A stretch of 34,655 bases of DNA from Candidatus Merdisoma merdipullorum (GCA_018715645.1 DVLE01000043.1:1-34655), one strand, 5' to 3'. Positions 14,381 through 24,315 are shown, numbered from the stretch's first letter. Program-made: numbers and translations. Notes: a model not told the origin generated them from the sequence alone.

Positions 14381-15820
14381 TTAATATGCCTTGCCCCAGT
14401 ACACAAGCGCCTTGGCAGGCTTTCCACAGCACACGCATACGTCGGAGATCTTCTCCTGCTTAAACGGCATACAGCGGGCCGTCGCCGTGGTATCTTCCTT
14501 AATCTTATCCTCGCACGCCTGATCGCCGCACCACATGGCGCGCACGAATCCCGGCTTTTCTTCTATAGTCTTTACAAACTCCTCATAGGTATAAGCGTCG
14601 TAGGTGTGCGCGTCCCTATGAGCCCTTGCGCGCTCCAGCATCTCTTTCTGCATTTTCTCAAGCACGCTGCCAAGCTCCGCAGAAAGCTTATCCAAGGGAA
14701 CTACTATCTTTTCGCGAGTATCGCGGCGCACAAGCACAGCCTGATTTGCCTCAATATCCTTCGGTCCAATCTCGATGCGCACCGGAATCCCCTTCATCTC
14801 CTGCTCAGAGAACTTCCAGCCAGGACTCTTGTCAGAGTCGTCCACCTTTACCTTGAAGCCAGCCTCCAAAAGCTCGTCCCGAATCGCATACGCCTTGTCG
14901 AGAACGCCTTCCTTGTGCTGAGCAATCGGAATCACCATAACCTGCGTAGGCGCGATTCTGGGCGGCAGAACCAGGCCGCTGTTGTCTCCGTGAACCATGA
15001 TAATCGCACCGATCAGACGTGTCGTCATTCCCCAGGAGGTCTGATACACATACTGAAGGGTATTGTCTTTCGCCGTATACTGAATGCCGAAAGCCTTCGC
15101 AAAGCCATCACCGAAGTTATGGCTTGTTCCCGACTGAAGCGCCTTGCCATCGTGCATCAGAGCTTCGATGGTATAGGTAGCCTCTGCTCCCGCGAACTTT
15201 TCCTTATCCGTCTTGCGGCCGCGGATCACAGGCATCGCCAGCACTTCCTCGCAGAAGTCCGCGTATACATTCAGCATCTGCTGGGTACGCTCCTCCGCCT
15301 CCTCGGCAGTCGCATGAGCCGTATGTCCCTCCTGCCACAGAAATTCTCTGGAGCGCAGGAACGGTCTCGTAGTCTTCTCCCAGCGCACTACGGAACACCA
15401 CTGATTATAAACCTTCGGAAGATCCCGGTAGGACTGAATCTCTTTCGCATAGAAATCACAGAAAAGAGTCTCCGATGTGGGGCGCACACACATACGCTCC
15501 TGAAGCTCCTCCATGCCGCCGTGCGTCACCCAGGCCACCTCCGGCGCGAAGCCCTCCACATGATCCTTTTCTTTCTGAAGCAGACTCTCCGGAATGAACA
15601 TAGGCAGATATACATTCTCCACCCCTGTAGCCTTAAACCGGGCGTCCAGCTCCTTCTGAATATTTTCCCAAATCGCGTAGCCTGCCGGCTTGATTACCAT
15701 GCAGCCTTTTACGCTTGTATAATCCGTCAGCTCTGCTTTCTTTACAACATCCGTATACCACTGAGCAAAGTCCACATCCATCGATGTGATTTCCTCGACC
15801 AGCTTCTTCTCCTTCGCCAT
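14381..15820 (-). CDS. proS: Prolyl-tRNA synthetase, short archaeal/eukaryotic type
   Basis: A 479-residue class II synthetase of the ProS type 3 family: [29 protein letters not shown] at the N-terminus, motif 1 around [17 protein letters not shown], motif 2 around [24 protein letters not shown] and motif 3 around [16 protein letters not shown]. An anticodon-binding domain follows, then a C-terminal cysteine-containing extension ([18 protein letters not shown]). It lacks the large editing insertion of bacterial-type ProRS. The C-terminal Tyr end (WGKAY) is typical of this type. It has its own promoter at 15870-15899 and a short leader containing a small CTGCC...GGCAG hairpin. First gene of proS-cca-cotS. 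Confidence 0.95.
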   Translation of the reverse strand: MAKEKKLVEEITSMDVDFAQWYTDVVKKAELTDYTSVKGCMVIKPAGYAIWENIQKELDARFKATGVENVYLPMFIPESLLQKEKDHVEGFAPEVAWVTHGGMEELQERMCVRPTSETLFCDFYAKEIQSYRDLPKVYNQWCSVVRWEKTTRPFLRSREFLWQEGHTAHATAEEAEERTQQMLNVYADFCEEVLAMPVIRGRKTDKEKFAGAEATYTIEALMHDGKALQSGTSHNFGDGFAKAFGIQYTAKDNTLQYVYQTSWGMTTRLIGAIIMVHGDNSGLVLPPRIAPTQVMVIPIAQHKEGVLDKAYAIRDELLEAGFKVKVDDSDKSPGWKFSEQEMKGIPVRIEIGPKDIEANQAVLVRRDTREKIVVPLDKLSAELGSVLEKMQKEMLERARAHRDAHTYDAYTYEEFVKTIEEKPGFVRAMWCGDQACEDKIKEDTTATARCMPFKQEKISDVCVCCGKPAKALVYWGKAY

Positions 15821-15869
15821 TCTTTTCTCCTCTCGCTGCCCCAGGGCAGTTTTTCTTCTCTGTCCTGTT

Positions 15870-15899
15870 ATTCTATCGCCCCGCGCCAGTTCTTGTCAA
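15870..15899 (-). promoter_or_regulatory. Promoter of proS-cca-cotS
   Basis: TTGACA (15899-15894), 18 bases, TAGAAT (15875-15870) on the minus strand. The leader is about 45-50 bases, too short for a T-box. Confidence 0.65.
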
Positions 15900-15936
15900 G
15901 TATTCCTATCCAAAACCCGCGCAAAACGCCCCTGTT

Positions 15937-16575
15937 TTAACCCTTCACCAGCTCCCGCGCTCTCTGGGCGCACTCGGCCGCGTCCTTCGTATAAGCATCC
16001 GCCCCAATCTCGTCCGCCAATGCCTGGGTGACCGGAGCGCCGCCCACCATAATCTTGATGTTCTTCCGGAAGGAGGCCCTGTTCAGATAAGCGACCGTCT
16101 CCCGCAGAGCCGGCAGCGTCGTCGTCAACAGGGCGGAACAGCATACCAGATTGATGTCGGGGTTTTTCTCCACTGTCTTCGCGAACTTCTCCCTGGATAC
16201 GTCCACGCCCAAATCAATCACCTCAAAGCCTGCGGATTCCAGCATCATTGCCACCAGATTTTTTCCAATGTCATGGAGATCGCCGGCCACTGTTCCGATC
16301 ACAGCCTTCCCTGCGCTTCCTGTCGCTCCGCTGACCAGGTGAGGTTTCAAAACCTCCACTCCCTTTTTCATGGCTCTGGCCGACATCAGCATCTCCGGCA
16401 CAAAGATCTCGCCCGTCTTAAACTGGGCTCCCACCTCGTCCATGGCCTTTATCATACCGGCATTCAGAATATCCGACGGCGGACAGCCCGCAGCGAGAGC
16501 CTCCTGCACTGCCAGCTCCACAGCCTTCGTCTTGCCTTTTACTACCATTTCATATACTTCCTGAATTCCCTGCAT
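15937..16575 (-). CDS. Corrinoid (B12-binding) protein of the MtaC/MtbC/MttC type
   Basis: A 212-residue methyltransferase corrinoid protein. Residues 1-85 form the helical cap domain (ending around FKTGEIFVPEMLMSARAMKKG). The rest is a B12-binding Rossmann domain with GDLHDIGKN (His is the lower cobalt ligand), SALLTTT and MVGGAPV, giving the DxHxxG...SxL...GG signature. Such proteins carry a methyl group between a substrate-specific methyltransferase and tetrahydrofolate or another acceptor. No methyltransferase or reactivase gene is nearby; its only apparent partner is the VanZ-like gene 25 bases upstream. Substrate cannot be read. AAGGGGA sits about 9 bases before the ATG. Confidence 0.85.
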   Translation of the reverse strand: MQGIQEVYEMVVKGKTKAVELAVQEALAAGCPPSDILNAGMIKAMDEVGAQFKTGEIFVPEMLMSARAMKKGVEVLKPHLVSGATGSAGKAVIGTVAGDLHDIGKNLVAMMLESAGFEVIDLGVDVSREKFAKTVEKNPDINLVCCSALLTTTLPALRETVAYLNRASFRKNIKIMVGGAPVTQALADEIGADAYTKDAAECAQRARELVKG

Positions 16576-16600
16576 CTGTCTTATTCCCCTTTTCTCTGTC

Positions 16601-17122
16601 TCAGGCTCTCTTTTTCTTTTTGGCGAGCGGCCGGAACACCGTCACTCTTCCGATAAAGCAGACGATCTGTACGAGGATCACGCCAATCGCAATTCCGATG
16701 CTGTCAATCATCACGTCCCGTTTTGAAGGACTTCGCCCGGCCACAAAGGATTGGTGATACTCATCCAGACAGGCAAAGCCTACGCAGATGGTCCCGGCCA
16801 AAAGCAGCAGCCAGATGCCGCGCACCCGGTACACGTAGAGCGGAAAGGAAACAGACACTGCCAGAAGGAAATATTCCGTCATATGGGCAAGTTTTCTGAC
16901 CGGATAATGAATCCTGTCTATGTAATAGCTCTGCTCCTGCTCCGTCCAGTTCAGTTCAAACGCCTCATTCGCCGTCTCGATAATGATCTCGCTGACCTTG
17001 TAGCTCAGATTTCCTGATGTAGTCCCATCCTGAGCCGAAAAATTGAAGATCAGATACATCATCAGTATCGCCGGGATAAAAGAAAGGGGCTTCAGTATCA
17101 TTCTTAAAATCGTTTTTACCAT
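16601..17122 (-). CDS. VanZ-like family membrane protein
   Basis: A 173-residue protein with four hydrophobic segments (about 13-27, 67-82, 91-108 and 139-158). The VanZ-type motifs are FSAQDG near the first helix, KLAHMTEYFLLA in the second and FACLDEYHQSFVAGRSPSKRDVMIDSIGIAIG in the third and fourth. The family includes the teicoplanin-resistance protein VanZ, but most members have no known function, and nothing here indicates glycopeptide resistance. It has a clear promoter at 17158-17186 and is followed by the corrinoid protein gene. Confidence 0.85.
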   Translation of the reverse strand: MVKTILRMILKPLSFIPAILMMYLIFNFSAQDGTTSGNLSYKVSEIIIETANEAFELNWTEQEQSYYIDRIHYPVRKLAHMTEYFLLAVSVSFPLYVYRVRGIWLLLLAGTICVGFACLDEYHQSFVAGRSPSKRDVMIDSIGIAIGVILVQIVCFIGRVTVFRPLAKKKKRA

Positions 17123-17157
17123 AATATTCTCACTTCATTCTTTTCAACGCTGTCGCT

Positions 17158-17186
17158 ATCATAGCACCATTCCCGGATTCTGTCCA
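17158..17186 (-). promoter_or_regulatory. Promoter of the VanZ-like/corrinoid pair
   Basis: TGGACA (17186-17181), 17 bases, TATGAT (17163-17158) on the minus strand, about 30 bases before the VanZ-like start. Confidence 0.65.
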
Positions 17187-17244
17187 GAGAATGCCTGAGA
17201 ATTAAGGAAAGCATAAGAAAATTAAGGTTACTGTTCAAAAGCGT

Positions 17245-18075
17245 TCAACGGCGTTGTTCTGCTTCCGCCTCCCGCACGGCTTCCTTCATTTTTTTCACAT
17301 AAGCCTTTACTTCCGGCACACAGCTCATTCCATAGTTTTCGCAGAGTTTTACGATAGCCGAACCTACGATAACGCCGTCAGCCTGGGCGGCTATAGCTTT
17401 CGCCTGTTCCGGAACAGAGACGCCAAAGCCTACGGCGCAGGGAATCGCCCTCTCCTGCTTTACCAGCCTTACCATCGCGCCAATATCCGTGGTAATCTCC
17501 TGTCGTATCCCGGTGACTCCCAAAGAGGATACGCAGTAAACGAAACCTTCCGCCTCCCGTGCAATCTGTGATACCCGTTCCCTGGACGTGGGCGCAATCA
17601 GGGAAATCAGATCAAGACCACATTCCTTGCATACCGTATCAAACTCTTTCCTTTCCTCAAAGGGTACGTCCGGCAGAATTAAGCCATCCACGCCAGCCTT
17701 CGCCGCCCGCTTTAAAAAGTTTCTGGTTCCTGAATCCTTTTTTCCGTCCTCCTTCCCCCTGTGATAAGAAAATACCACGTTCGCGTAGGTCATAAAAGCC
17801 AATGGAATCTGTGTATTCCTGCGGATTTTCTCCACCAGTTCAAAAATTCTGTCTGTTGTCGCTCCACCGGAAAGCGCGCGCATATTGGCTGCCTGGATGA
17901 CAGGCCCCTCCGCCGTCGGATCGGAAAACGGTATCCCAAGCTCTATCAAATCCGCGCCTGCCTCCTCGCAGGCGTACACCAGCTCCTCCGTAATCTCCAA
18001 AGAAGGATCTCCGCAGGTGATAAACGGAATAAAAGCCTTCCCATGCGCAAAGGCCTCTGCAATTCTCTTATTCAT
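17245..18075 (-). CDS. trpA: Tryptophan synthase alpha chain
   Basis: About 276 residues of TIM-barrel enzyme that splits indole-3-glycerol phosphate to indole. Visible: [13 protein letters not shown] near the start, [22 protein letters not shown] with the catalytic Glu and Asp, [20 protein letters not shown], and the phosphate site VGFGVS...GVIVGSAIV. The start is the ATG at 18075, with GGGAGGA upstream and an 8-base overlap with the trpB stop (ATGAATAA). A longer reading from 18144 would lie inside trpB. Last gene of the operon; I see no strong terminator in the 120 bases before the VanZ-like gene. Confidence 0.96.
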   Translation of the reverse strand: MNKRIAEAFAHGKAFIPFITCGDPSLEITEELVYACEEAGADLIELGIPFSDPTAEGPVIQAANMRALSGGATTDRIFELVEKIRRNTQIPLAFMTYANVVFSYHRGKEDGKKDSGTRNFLKRAAKAGVDGLILPDVPFEERKEFDTVCKECGLDLISLIAPTSRERVSQIAREAEGFVYCVSSLGVTGIRQEITTDIGAMVRLVKQERAIPCAVGFGVSVPEQAKAIAAQADGVIVGSAIVKLCENYGMSCVPEVKAYVKKMKEAVREAEAEQRR

Positions 18076-19252
18076 AAATATCCTCCCCTCTGTAGCGGGC
18101 GATAGCCGCACAGTCCTTGTCACCACGCCCGGATATAGTAACAACCATGAGTTGATTCTTTTTCATGGCAGGAGCAAGCCTTCTGGCACAGGCCACTGCG
18201 TGAGCGCTCTCGATGGCAGGAATGATCCCTTCTGTACGCGCCAGATATTCAAAGGCCTCCACAGCCTCCCTATCCGTCACAGGCACATATTCCGCCCGCC
18301 CTGTATCATAAAGATACGCATGTTCCGGACCCACTCCAGGATAATCCAGTCCCGCCGAGATCGAATACACTGGTGCGATCTGTCCATATTCATCCTGGCA
18401 AAAATATGATTTCATTCCGTGGAAAATCCCAAGCCTTCCTGTGGCGACAGTGGCGGCTGTCTCCGCCGTATCGACGCCGCGTCCGGCAGCTTCGCAGCCG
18501 ATAAGTCTCACCTGTTTGTCTCCAATAAAGTGATAAAAACTTCCTATGGCGTTGGAGCCGCCGCCCACGCAGGCCAGCACCGCATCAGGCAGTCTCCCTT
18601 CCTTTTCCAGGAGCTGTTCTTTTATTTCCTTTGATATTACAGCCTGAAAATCTCTTACGATCGTCGGAAACGGATGAGGACCCATTACGGAACCAAGCAC
18701 ATAGTGAGTATCCGAAATACGCCTGGTCCATTCCCTCATAGTTTCAGACACCGCGTCTTTCAGCGTAGCCGTTCCGCTTTCCACTGCATGGACCTTCGCA
18801 CCTAAAAGACGCATTCGATATACGTTTAAAGCCTGACGCTTTATATCTTCCTTTCCCATAAAAATCTCGCATTCCATATCCATGAGAGCGGCAGCCGTGG
18901 CTGTGGCCACTCCGTGCTGGCCCGCTCCCGTCTCCGCGATCACACGGCTTTTCCCCATTTTCTTTGCAAGAAGTACCTGTCCCAGCACATTATTGATCTT
19001 GTGCGCTCCGGTATGATTTAGATCCTCCCGCTTCAGATAAATTTTCGCTCCTCCCAGGTCCTCCGTCATCCGTCCTGCGTAATAGAGACGGGAGGGGCGC
19101 CCCGCGTACTCATTTAAAAGCTTCTTCAGCTCCAGATTAAATTCAGGCTCGTTTTTATATCGTTCATAGGCTTCTTCCAATTCCAGCACTGCGTTCATCA
19201 AAGTCTCCGGTATATACTGTCCTCCGTGAATGCCAAATCTTCCTTTCTCCAT
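18068..19252 (-). CDS. trpB: Tryptophan synthase beta chain
   Basis: About 394 residues, the normal TrpB1 length. Key sites: [14 protein letters not shown] at the start, [11 protein letters not shown] (the Lys carries PLP), ETGAGQHG, the phosphate-binding [10 protein letters not shown], and SGRGDKD near the C-terminus. It joins indole with serine and forms a channel with TrpA, encoded next. The ATG at 19252 has GGAGGA upstream and gives the expected N-terminus; the frame stays open upstream to 19390, but that part overlaps trpF and resembles nothing. Confidence 0.96.
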   Translation of the reverse strand: MEKGRFGIHGGQYIPETLMNAVLELEEAYERYKNEPEFNLELKKLLNEYAGRPSRLYYAGRMTEDLGGAKIYLKREDLNHTGAHKINNVLGQVLLAKKMGKSRVIAETGAGQHGVATATAAALMDMECEIFMGKEDIKRQALNVYRMRLLGAKVHAVESGTATLKDAVSETMREWTRRISDTHYVLGSVMGPHPFPTIVRDFQAVISKEIKEQLLEKEGRLPDAVLACVGGGSNAIGSFYHFIGDKQVRLIGCEAAGRGVDTAETAATVATGRLGIFHGMKSYFCQDEYGQIAPVYSISAGLDYPGVGPEHAYLYDTGRAEYVPVTDREAVEAFEYLARTEGIIPAIESAHAVACARRLAPAMKKNQLMVVTISGRGDKDCAAIARYRGEDIYE

Positions 19253-19307
19253 ATCCGCTGCTCCTCCTTTTCCCGATCCCGGCGCTGCGCGCCGTTTTTC
19301 CATCCGT

Positions 19308-19928
19308 TCAGGCTCTTCCCTGGTCAAGTCCATGCGCCAGTTCCACAATCCTCCGGATTTTCTCCGGATCCTTTTTCCCTTCCGTCTCAAGGCTGCTGCT
19401 TACATCCACCGCCCAGGGCTTTACCCGCCGGACTGCCTGCTCCAGATTTCTCTCTCCCAAGCCTCCGGCCAGAAAAAACGGGCGGGAAAGCTCAGGAAGA
19501 AGACCCCAGTCAAAGCTCTCTCCTGTGCCCCCTCTTCCCTGATCGAACAGCAGGTAATCCGCCGTACTTTCCAGGGCTCTTCCTACGTCCCCCTCCGTTT
19601 GTATGGAAAACGCTTGAATCAGAGGCTTGTCTGTAAGCTGCCGGAGACAGAAGATATAGTCTTCATCCTCCTGACCATGAAGCTGTGCCATGTGGATAGT
19701 TCCTTCTTCTAAAAGTTCCGCCACAAGATCAGGTGAGGCATCCACGAAAACACCCACTGAAAATATTTCTTTTCTCAGTTTTTTCGCCAATATACGAGCC
19801 TCCCTGCGGCTTACTGAGCGGCGGCTTCGCTCCGCCTCTATGACAAAGCCTGCAAAGTCCGCCCCGGCTGCATTTACAGCCTCTATATCCTGCGGTCTTC
19901 TCAGTCCGCAGATCTTAATTCTTGTCAT
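19308..19928 (-). CDS. trpF: Phosphoribosylanthranilate isomerase
   Basis: A 206-residue TIM barrel with the family's start [27 protein letters not shown] (Cys is the general base). [27 protein letters not shown] (the catalytic Asp region), [10 protein letters not shown] and [15 protein letters not shown] (phosphate-binding end) follow. It performs the Amadori rearrangement of phosphoribosylanthranilate. Separate from trpC, as in Bacillus and unlike E. coli. GGGAGGA lies 5 bases before the ATG; trpC ends 37 bases upstream. Confidence 0.95.
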   Translation of the reverse strand: MTRIKICGLRRPQDIEAVNAAGADFAGFVIEAERSRRSVSRREARILAKKLRKEIFSVGVFVDASPDLVAELLEEGTIHMAQLHGQEDEDYIFCLRQLTDKPLIQAFSIQTEGDVGRALESTADYLLFDQGRGGTGESFDWGLLPELSRPFFLAGGLGERNLEQAVRRVKPWAVDVSSSLETEGKKDPEKIRRIVELAHGLDQGRA

Positions 19929-19965
19929 GCCTTCCTCCCGCTCTCAGAGTATTTCAGGCTCCGCC

Positions 19966-20787
19966 TCACAGCCTTTCACCGTTCAACGCTTCCAATGCAG
20001 CCCGTTTATCAGCGCTTCGCATCAGAGTTTCCCCAATCAGCACGGCGTCCACTCCATTTTCCCGCAAGGCCTGAATATCCTCCGCTGTACGGATTCCGCT
20101 TTCTGATACAAAGAGAACGTCTGACGGAACCAGCCTGCGAAGGCGGATGCTGTTCTTCGTATCCACCCGGAAGGTCCGCAGATCCCGGTTGTTTACTCCT
20201 ACCAGCCTGGCTCCGGCCTTCAATGCCCGCTCCAGCTCTTTCGCATCATGAGCTTCCATCAGAGAGTCCAGTCCCAGTTCTTCCGACAGTTCCCGGTAGG
20301 AACGAAGTTCCGCGTCGTCCAGAATCGCGCAGATCAAAAGGACTGCGGAGGCTCCCAATGCTTTCGCCTGATAAATCATATACTCATCCACCGTAAAATC
20401 CTTGCGCAGTGTTGGAATCCTTACATTCCCGGATATTTCTTTCAGATACCGATCGCTTCCCAGAAAATAAAAGGGTTCGGTCAGGCAGGAGATCGCCGAC
20501 GCTCCGGCAGCTTCGTATTCCTTCGCAATATCCAGGTACGGAAATTCCGGCGCTATCAATCCCCTGGAAGGAGATGCTTTCTTTACCTCGCAGATATAAG
20601 ACATTCCAGGAGACGCCAGAGCCTTCCGAAAAGGGAAACTCCTGCAGTCTGCGCTTTCACTCTCCATAGAAGGCTTATTTTTCATTATTTCCTCTGTCTG
20701 CGCCCGCAGCCTAGACAGAGGAAGCTCTTGCTTCTCCTTCATTACCCTTTCCCTTGTTTTTTTTGCGATTTCATTTAAAATATTCAT
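19966..20787 (-). CDS. trpC: Indole-3-glycerol phosphate synthase
   Basis: A 273-residue TIM barrel. The substrate-binding and catalytic [51 protein letters not shown] and VSESGI blocks are all present in order. It closes the indole ring from carboxyphenylamino-deoxyribulose phosphate. The ATG overlaps the trpD stop by 4 bases (ATGA), so the two are translationally coupled. Nothing unusual in sequence or length. Confidence 0.96.
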   Translation of the reverse strand: MNILNEIAKKTRERVMKEKQELPLSRLRAQTEEIMKNKPSMESESADCRSFPFRKALASPGMSYICEVKKASPSRGLIAPEFPYLDIAKEYEAAGASAISCLTEPFYFLGSDRYLKEISGNVRIPTLRKDFTVDEYMIYQAKALGASAVLLICAILDDAELRSYRELSEELGLDSLMEAHDAKELERALKAGARLVGVNNRDLRTFRVDTKNSIRLRRLVPSDVLFVSESGIRTAEDIQALRENGVDAVLIGETLMRSADKRAALEALNGERL

Positions 20788-21797
20788 TCCCCATTGCTCT
20801 CCCGAATAAATTCCTCCAGCTTCCGCATGGCCGCTCCGCTGTCAAGCAGCTCCTCAGCCATGCGGACGCCCTTTTCCATCGTATCTGACTTTCCGGCGAT
20901 ATAGAGGGCCGCTCCCGCGTTCAGGCAGACCGCATGCCGCTTCGCCCCCTTATCGTTCCCATTTAAAATCGCTTTCGTGATCGCCGCGTTTTCTTCCGGA
21001 AGCCCGCCCTGAAGCTCTTCCTTACCGCAACGAGCATAGCCAAACTGCTCCGGCGTCAGCTCGTAGGACTGGAACCAGCCATTCCGGATTTCACAGACGG
21101 AAGTCGGCGCACACATAGAGATCTCATCCAGTCTGTCCTGCCCGTAAACGACCATACCGCGCTTTACTCCCAGCTTCATCATTACCTGGGCCAGCGGTTC
21201 TACCAGCGTATCGTCAAAGACCCCCATCAGTTCCATATTGGCTCCGGCCGGATTACTTAAAGGACCCAGGATATTAAACACGGTTCGGATCCCAAGCTCT
21301 TTTCGGATTGGAGCCACATATTTCATAGCGATATGATAATTCTGCGCAAACAGAAAGCAGATATTGATTTTTTTTAAAAGGCGGGCGCTCTCCTCCGGAG
21401 AAAGGGTAATCCTCACACCCAAGGCCTCCAGCACATCTGCGGCTCCGCACTTTGAGGACGCCGCACGGTTTCCATGCTTTGCCACCGGCACGCCGCCGGC
21501 CGCGATTACCATGGCCGCTGTCGTGGAGATATTGAACGAGTTGGAGCCGTCTCCGCCCGTCCCCACGATCTCCAGTACATTCATATCATGAAGGAGCTTT
21601 ACGCAGTGAGCGCGCATCCCTGCGGCCGAAGCCGTAATCTCATCGATAGTCTCTCCTTTCAAAGACAGGGCCGTAAGATAGGAAGCCATCTGTACAGGCG
21701 TCGCCTCGCCGCCCATGATTTCATTCATCACCGCCTCCGCTTCCTGATAGGTCAAATCCACTTTTTTTGCCAATTTCAAAATTGCCTCTTTGATCAT
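20784..21797 (-). CDS. trpD: Anthranilate phosphoribosyltransferase
   Basis: About 337 residues, no glutaminase fusion. The PRPP and anthranilate sites are clear: [41 protein letters not shown] and [14 protein letters not shown]. It makes phosphoribosylanthranilate. The start is the ATG at 21797, with GGAGG 8 bases upstream; an in-frame ATG at 21812 precedes that site. It is the first gene after the T-box, so the operon starts at the second pathway step: trpE and trpG are not present anywhere in the window. Confidence 0.96.
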   Translation of the reverse strand: MIKEAILKLAKKVDLTYQEAEAVMNEIMGGEATPVQMASYLTALSLKGETIDEITASAAGMRAHCVKLLHDMNVLEIVGTGGDGSNSFNISTTAAMVIAAGGVPVAKHGNRAASSKCGAADVLEALGVRITLSPEESARLLKKINICFLFAQNYHIAMKYVAPIRKELGIRTVFNILGPLSNPAGANMELMGVFDDTLVEPLAQVMMKLGVKRGMVVYGQDRLDEISMCAPTSVCEIRNGWFQSYELTPEQFGYARCGKEELQGGLPEENAAITKAILNGNDKGAKRHAVCLNAGAALYIAGKSDTMEKGVRMAEELLDSGAAMRKLEEFIRESNGE

Positions 21798-21857
21798 TCT
21801 CATTACCTCCACAACATGTTCTGCTTCCCGGAAAACCCGTACTCATGGCTGACGCGC

Positions 21858-21906
21858 AAAAAACGCCCGTCCTGACAGATAGATCTTCTCTGTCAAGGAC
21901 GAGCGT
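21858..21906 (-). terminator. T-box terminator hairpin
   Basis: About 17 bp with one bulge and one mismatch, loop at 21880-21888, followed by UUUUUU (21863-21858). Its 5' part competes with the antiterminator containing the T-box sequence. Confidence 0.88.
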
Positions 21907-22180
21907 ATCCATTCACCCGCGGTGCCACCTTGATTCACGGCATGACCCGTGCGCTTGGCGGAATACCTTCATATTCCCGGCAACTGACGTATGCCTCCAC
22001 GTCGCAGAATACTCGGCTCTGTGCGCCACCACCATGCTTTTGCACCGGCCTTTGACTGCGCCCTCAGCGGTCCATTTGACAATCTGCATCTCGATCCGGC
22101 TCCCACCTGTCCCGGACTCTCTGGGCGCGCATAACTGCCGTTATCTCCGCTTCATCGGTTTATCTCTTTACCATATTAAA
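21858..22180 (-). promoter_or_regulatory. Tryptophan-specific T-box leader
   Basis: The conserved T-box AAGGTGGCACCGCGGGTG is at 21931-21914. Stem I is closed by GCGCCC/GGGCGC, and its internal loop presents AAATGGACC, with TGG (22074-22072) as the Trp specifier codon. The terminator is at 21906-21858: a long stem from ACGCTCGTCC to GGACGGGCGT, followed by six U. Uncharged tRNA-Trp would favour the antiterminator and switch on trpDCFBA. Confidence 0.93.
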
Positions 22181-22188
22181 TTTTCTAT

Positions 22189-22217
22189 AAATTATCACAG
22201 AATTCTGTCTTTGTCAA
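22189..22217 (-). promoter_or_regulatory. Promoter of the trp operon with a palindrome in the spacer
   Basis: TTGACA (22217-22212), 17 bases, TAATTT (22194-22189) on the minus strand. The spacer contains the perfect 12-bp palindrome ACAGAATTCTGT (22197-22208), placed where a repressor would block RNA polymerase. Confidence 0.7.
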
Positions 22218-22245
22218 GAAAAATTTAAGCGGCGCCAGATTAACA

Positions 22246-24315
22246 TTACTGATAATCCTTCCACACAGCTTCCTCACTCTTGTAATTCAGCACGGCTGCG
22301 GAGTAGGGCGGCATAAAGATTTCAATCTCGCCGTTCAGCACCAGATAATACGCCTTTTCCAGTGTAAAGCCGTCCTCCACGGACATAATCTGACGGTTCA
22401 TCAGCACGCCGTCCGGCGTCTCCAGCCTCCATACCGGAAGCTCCAGCCTGCGGCCTTCCCCGGTATTGTTGAGTACCGTGACCACATAATTGCCATCGAG
22501 GAATCTTCCGAAAGAAATAAAGCCTCCGTCCGCCAGCAGCCACACGCTGCATCCCCGGCGGCAGGCCGGATTCTCTTTGCGGATACGAATCAGCTCCTTG
22601 TGGAAGCGAATCAGCTCCTTGTCCTCATGCCCCCAGGGATAGGTCCTGCGGCTGTCCGGATCGGTGAATCCGCAGACGCCGGCTTCGTCTCCATAGTAAA
22701 TCGTAGGCGCTCCATGCCAGGTCAGCATAAAGGTCACCGCCTCGCGGAACACAGCCTTTGATACGCCTTCCTCGGCCGCCCTGCTGCCCAGCTCGCCCAC
22801 ACGGCCCACCTTGTGATTGGTCCGCGTCAGAAAACGGGAATGGTCGTGGTTGGACAACTGGTTCATCGCCACCTGATAGGACTGTCCGTAAAAGGCCGGC
22901 GTCTTATCCTGCAAAAGTCTCAGGAAAAAGTCCGCATTGTTCATCAGCTCCGGCTGGTATGCGTCGCTGTGCTTCTCCATACCGGTCAGATACCAGGTGA
23001 TCGGCTCCATAAAGGTATCGTAATTCATGACGGAATCCCATTCGTCGCCCTGCAGCCAGGCCGAAGCGTCCCCGTAATGCTCGGCAAAAATCACGGCATC
23101 GGGATTGGCTTCCTTCACATTTTTGCGGAAATCCTTCCAGAATTTGTGGTTGAACTCCTCGGACCAGCCCAGATCCGCAGCTACGTCCAGTCTCCAGCCA
23201 TCCACGTTATAGGGAGGGGACACCCATTTCCGGGCGATTTCCATAATGTAATCGTACAACTCCTGGGAAGTCTCATAGCTGAGCTTCGGCAGCGTTTCAT
23301 GCCCCCACCAGCCATCGTAATACTTGTTGTACGGCCAGTCATGCTCATTGTTAAACTTAAAAAACTTCCGGTAGGGGCTGTTCGCCGAAACATAAGCGCC
23401 CTTCTCATAATCACTGTCGCCCTCATACAGACGTTCCCGATCCAGCCATTTATTGAAGGAGCCGCAATGGTTGAACACGCCGTCCAGAAGTACCCGCATT
23501 CCTCTTTTGTGAACTTCCTCTACGAAATGAATGAAAAATTCATTGCTGGCTTCCAGATTCTCTTTACAGACTACCCGCTTGATATACCTGGCAGCCTTTT
23601 TATTGTCCAGCTCTCCGGGCGGCAGAAGCTCCCCGCCGTCGTTTTTAATCACTGTAAAATGGGGATCGATATAATCATAGTCCTGGGTATCGTACTTATG
23701 ATTGGAAGGAGACACAAAAATCGGATTCATATAGATCACTTCGATGCCTAAATCCTGAAGATAATCCAGCTTATCCAAGATTCCCTGCAAATCCCCGCCG
23801 TAAAAATGGCGTACATCCATAGCCTTGGGATATTCGTCCCAGTCTTCCACGCGCTGCACCTGCTCGCCGATATAGCTGTACTCTCCGGTCAGCACGTCAT
23901 TTGAAGGATCTCCATTACAAAAGCGATCCACATAGATCTGGTACATGACCGCTCCCTTAGCCCATTCCGGTGTGGAAAAGCCCGGTACGATACCAAAAGC
24001 ATAACAGCTTTGCAGATCGTCCGTCACATTCTGCTTATTATAAAAAAGCCTTTCATCTCCGGAGCGAACCTCAAAAAAGTATGGAACCAGTTCCGTTCCC
24101 ACATCTATCTGTGTCTCGTAATAATCAAAATATCCCTTAGAGGTAACCTTTTTCATGGCCCAGCGTTCTTCTCCGCTGATCACAAAAACATTATCTACAT
24201 TGTCCTTCCCTGTGCGGAAACGTAAGGTTACCTGATCTCCCGGCTTTGCTTCCAGAGGAACCCGGTATACGCCGGATTCATCCGCATAAAGCGCCTCCTG
24301 ATTAATTTTTCCCAT
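22246..24315 (-). CDS. Glycoside hydrolase family 13 alpha-glucan hydrolase (neopullulanase/cyclomaltodextrinase-like)
   Basis: A 689-residue cytoplasmic protein without a signal peptide. Residues 1-110 form a beta-sandwich resembling CBM34/neopullulanase N-domains. The (beta/alpha)8 barrel follows from MYQIYVDRFCNGD (124-136), with LLDGVFNHCG (276-285), WRLDVAADLG with nucleophile Asp377, IFAEHYGD with acid/base Glu412 and QLSNHDHSRF with the third acid at 491. A C-terminal beta domain ends the protein. It likely hydrolyses alpha-1,4 and possibly alpha-1,6 bonds in maltodextrins or cyclodextrins; exact specificity cannot be read. It stands alone between the ftsH end and the trp promoter, with its own extended -10 promoter at 24499-24507. 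Confidence 0.88.
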   Translation of the reverse strand: MGKINQEALYADESGVYRVPLEAKPGDQVTLRFRTGKDNVDNVFVISGEERWAMKKVTSKGYFDYYETQIDVGTELVPYFFEVRSGDERLFYNKQNVTDDLQSCYAFGIVPGFSTPEWAKGAVMYQIYVDRFCNGDPSNDVLTGEYSYIGEQVQRVEDWDEYPKAMDVRHFYGGDLQGILDKLDYLQDLGIEVIYMNPIFVSPSNHKYDTQDYDYIDPHFTVIKNDGGELLPPGELDNKKAARYIKRVVCKENLEASNEFFIHFVEEVHKRGMRVLLDGVFNHCGSFNKWLDRERLYEGDSDYEKGAYVSANSPYRKFFKFNNEHDWPYNKYYDGWWGHETLPKLSYETSQELYDYIMEIARKWVSPPYNVDGWRLDVAADLGWSEEFNHKFWKDFRKNVKEANPDAVIFAEHYGDASAWLQGDEWDSVMNYDTFMEPITWYLTGMEKHSDAYQPELMNNADFFLRLLQDKTPAFYGQSYQVAMNQLSNHDHSRFLTRTNHKVGRVGELGSRAAEEGVSKAVFREAVTFMLTWHGAPTIYYGDEAGVCGFTDPDSRRTYPWGHEDKELIRFHKELIRIRKENPACRRGCSVWLLADGGFISFGRFLDGNYVVTVLNNTGEGRRLELPVWRLETPDGVLMNRQIMSVEDGFTLEKAYYLVLNGEIEIFMPPYSAAVLNYKSEEAVWKDYQ

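Noticed and set aside
15821-15899. T-box before proS
   Set aside because: The leader is under 60 bases and has no T-box core sequence.
14606-15940. 444-codon plus-strand open frame opposite proS
   Set aside because: Composition (Leu/His/Arg-rich) and lack of any motif mark it as the complement of proS; no promoter or ribosome binding site.
18076-18144. Longer trpA N-terminus starting at 18144
   Set aside because: It would overlap trpB heavily; the ATG at 18075 has a proper ribosome binding site and the 8-base stop/start overlap typical of trpB-trpA.
22813-23751. 312-codon plus-strand open frame opposite the GH13 gene
   Set aside because: Complement of a gene with all catalytic motifs; no translation signals.
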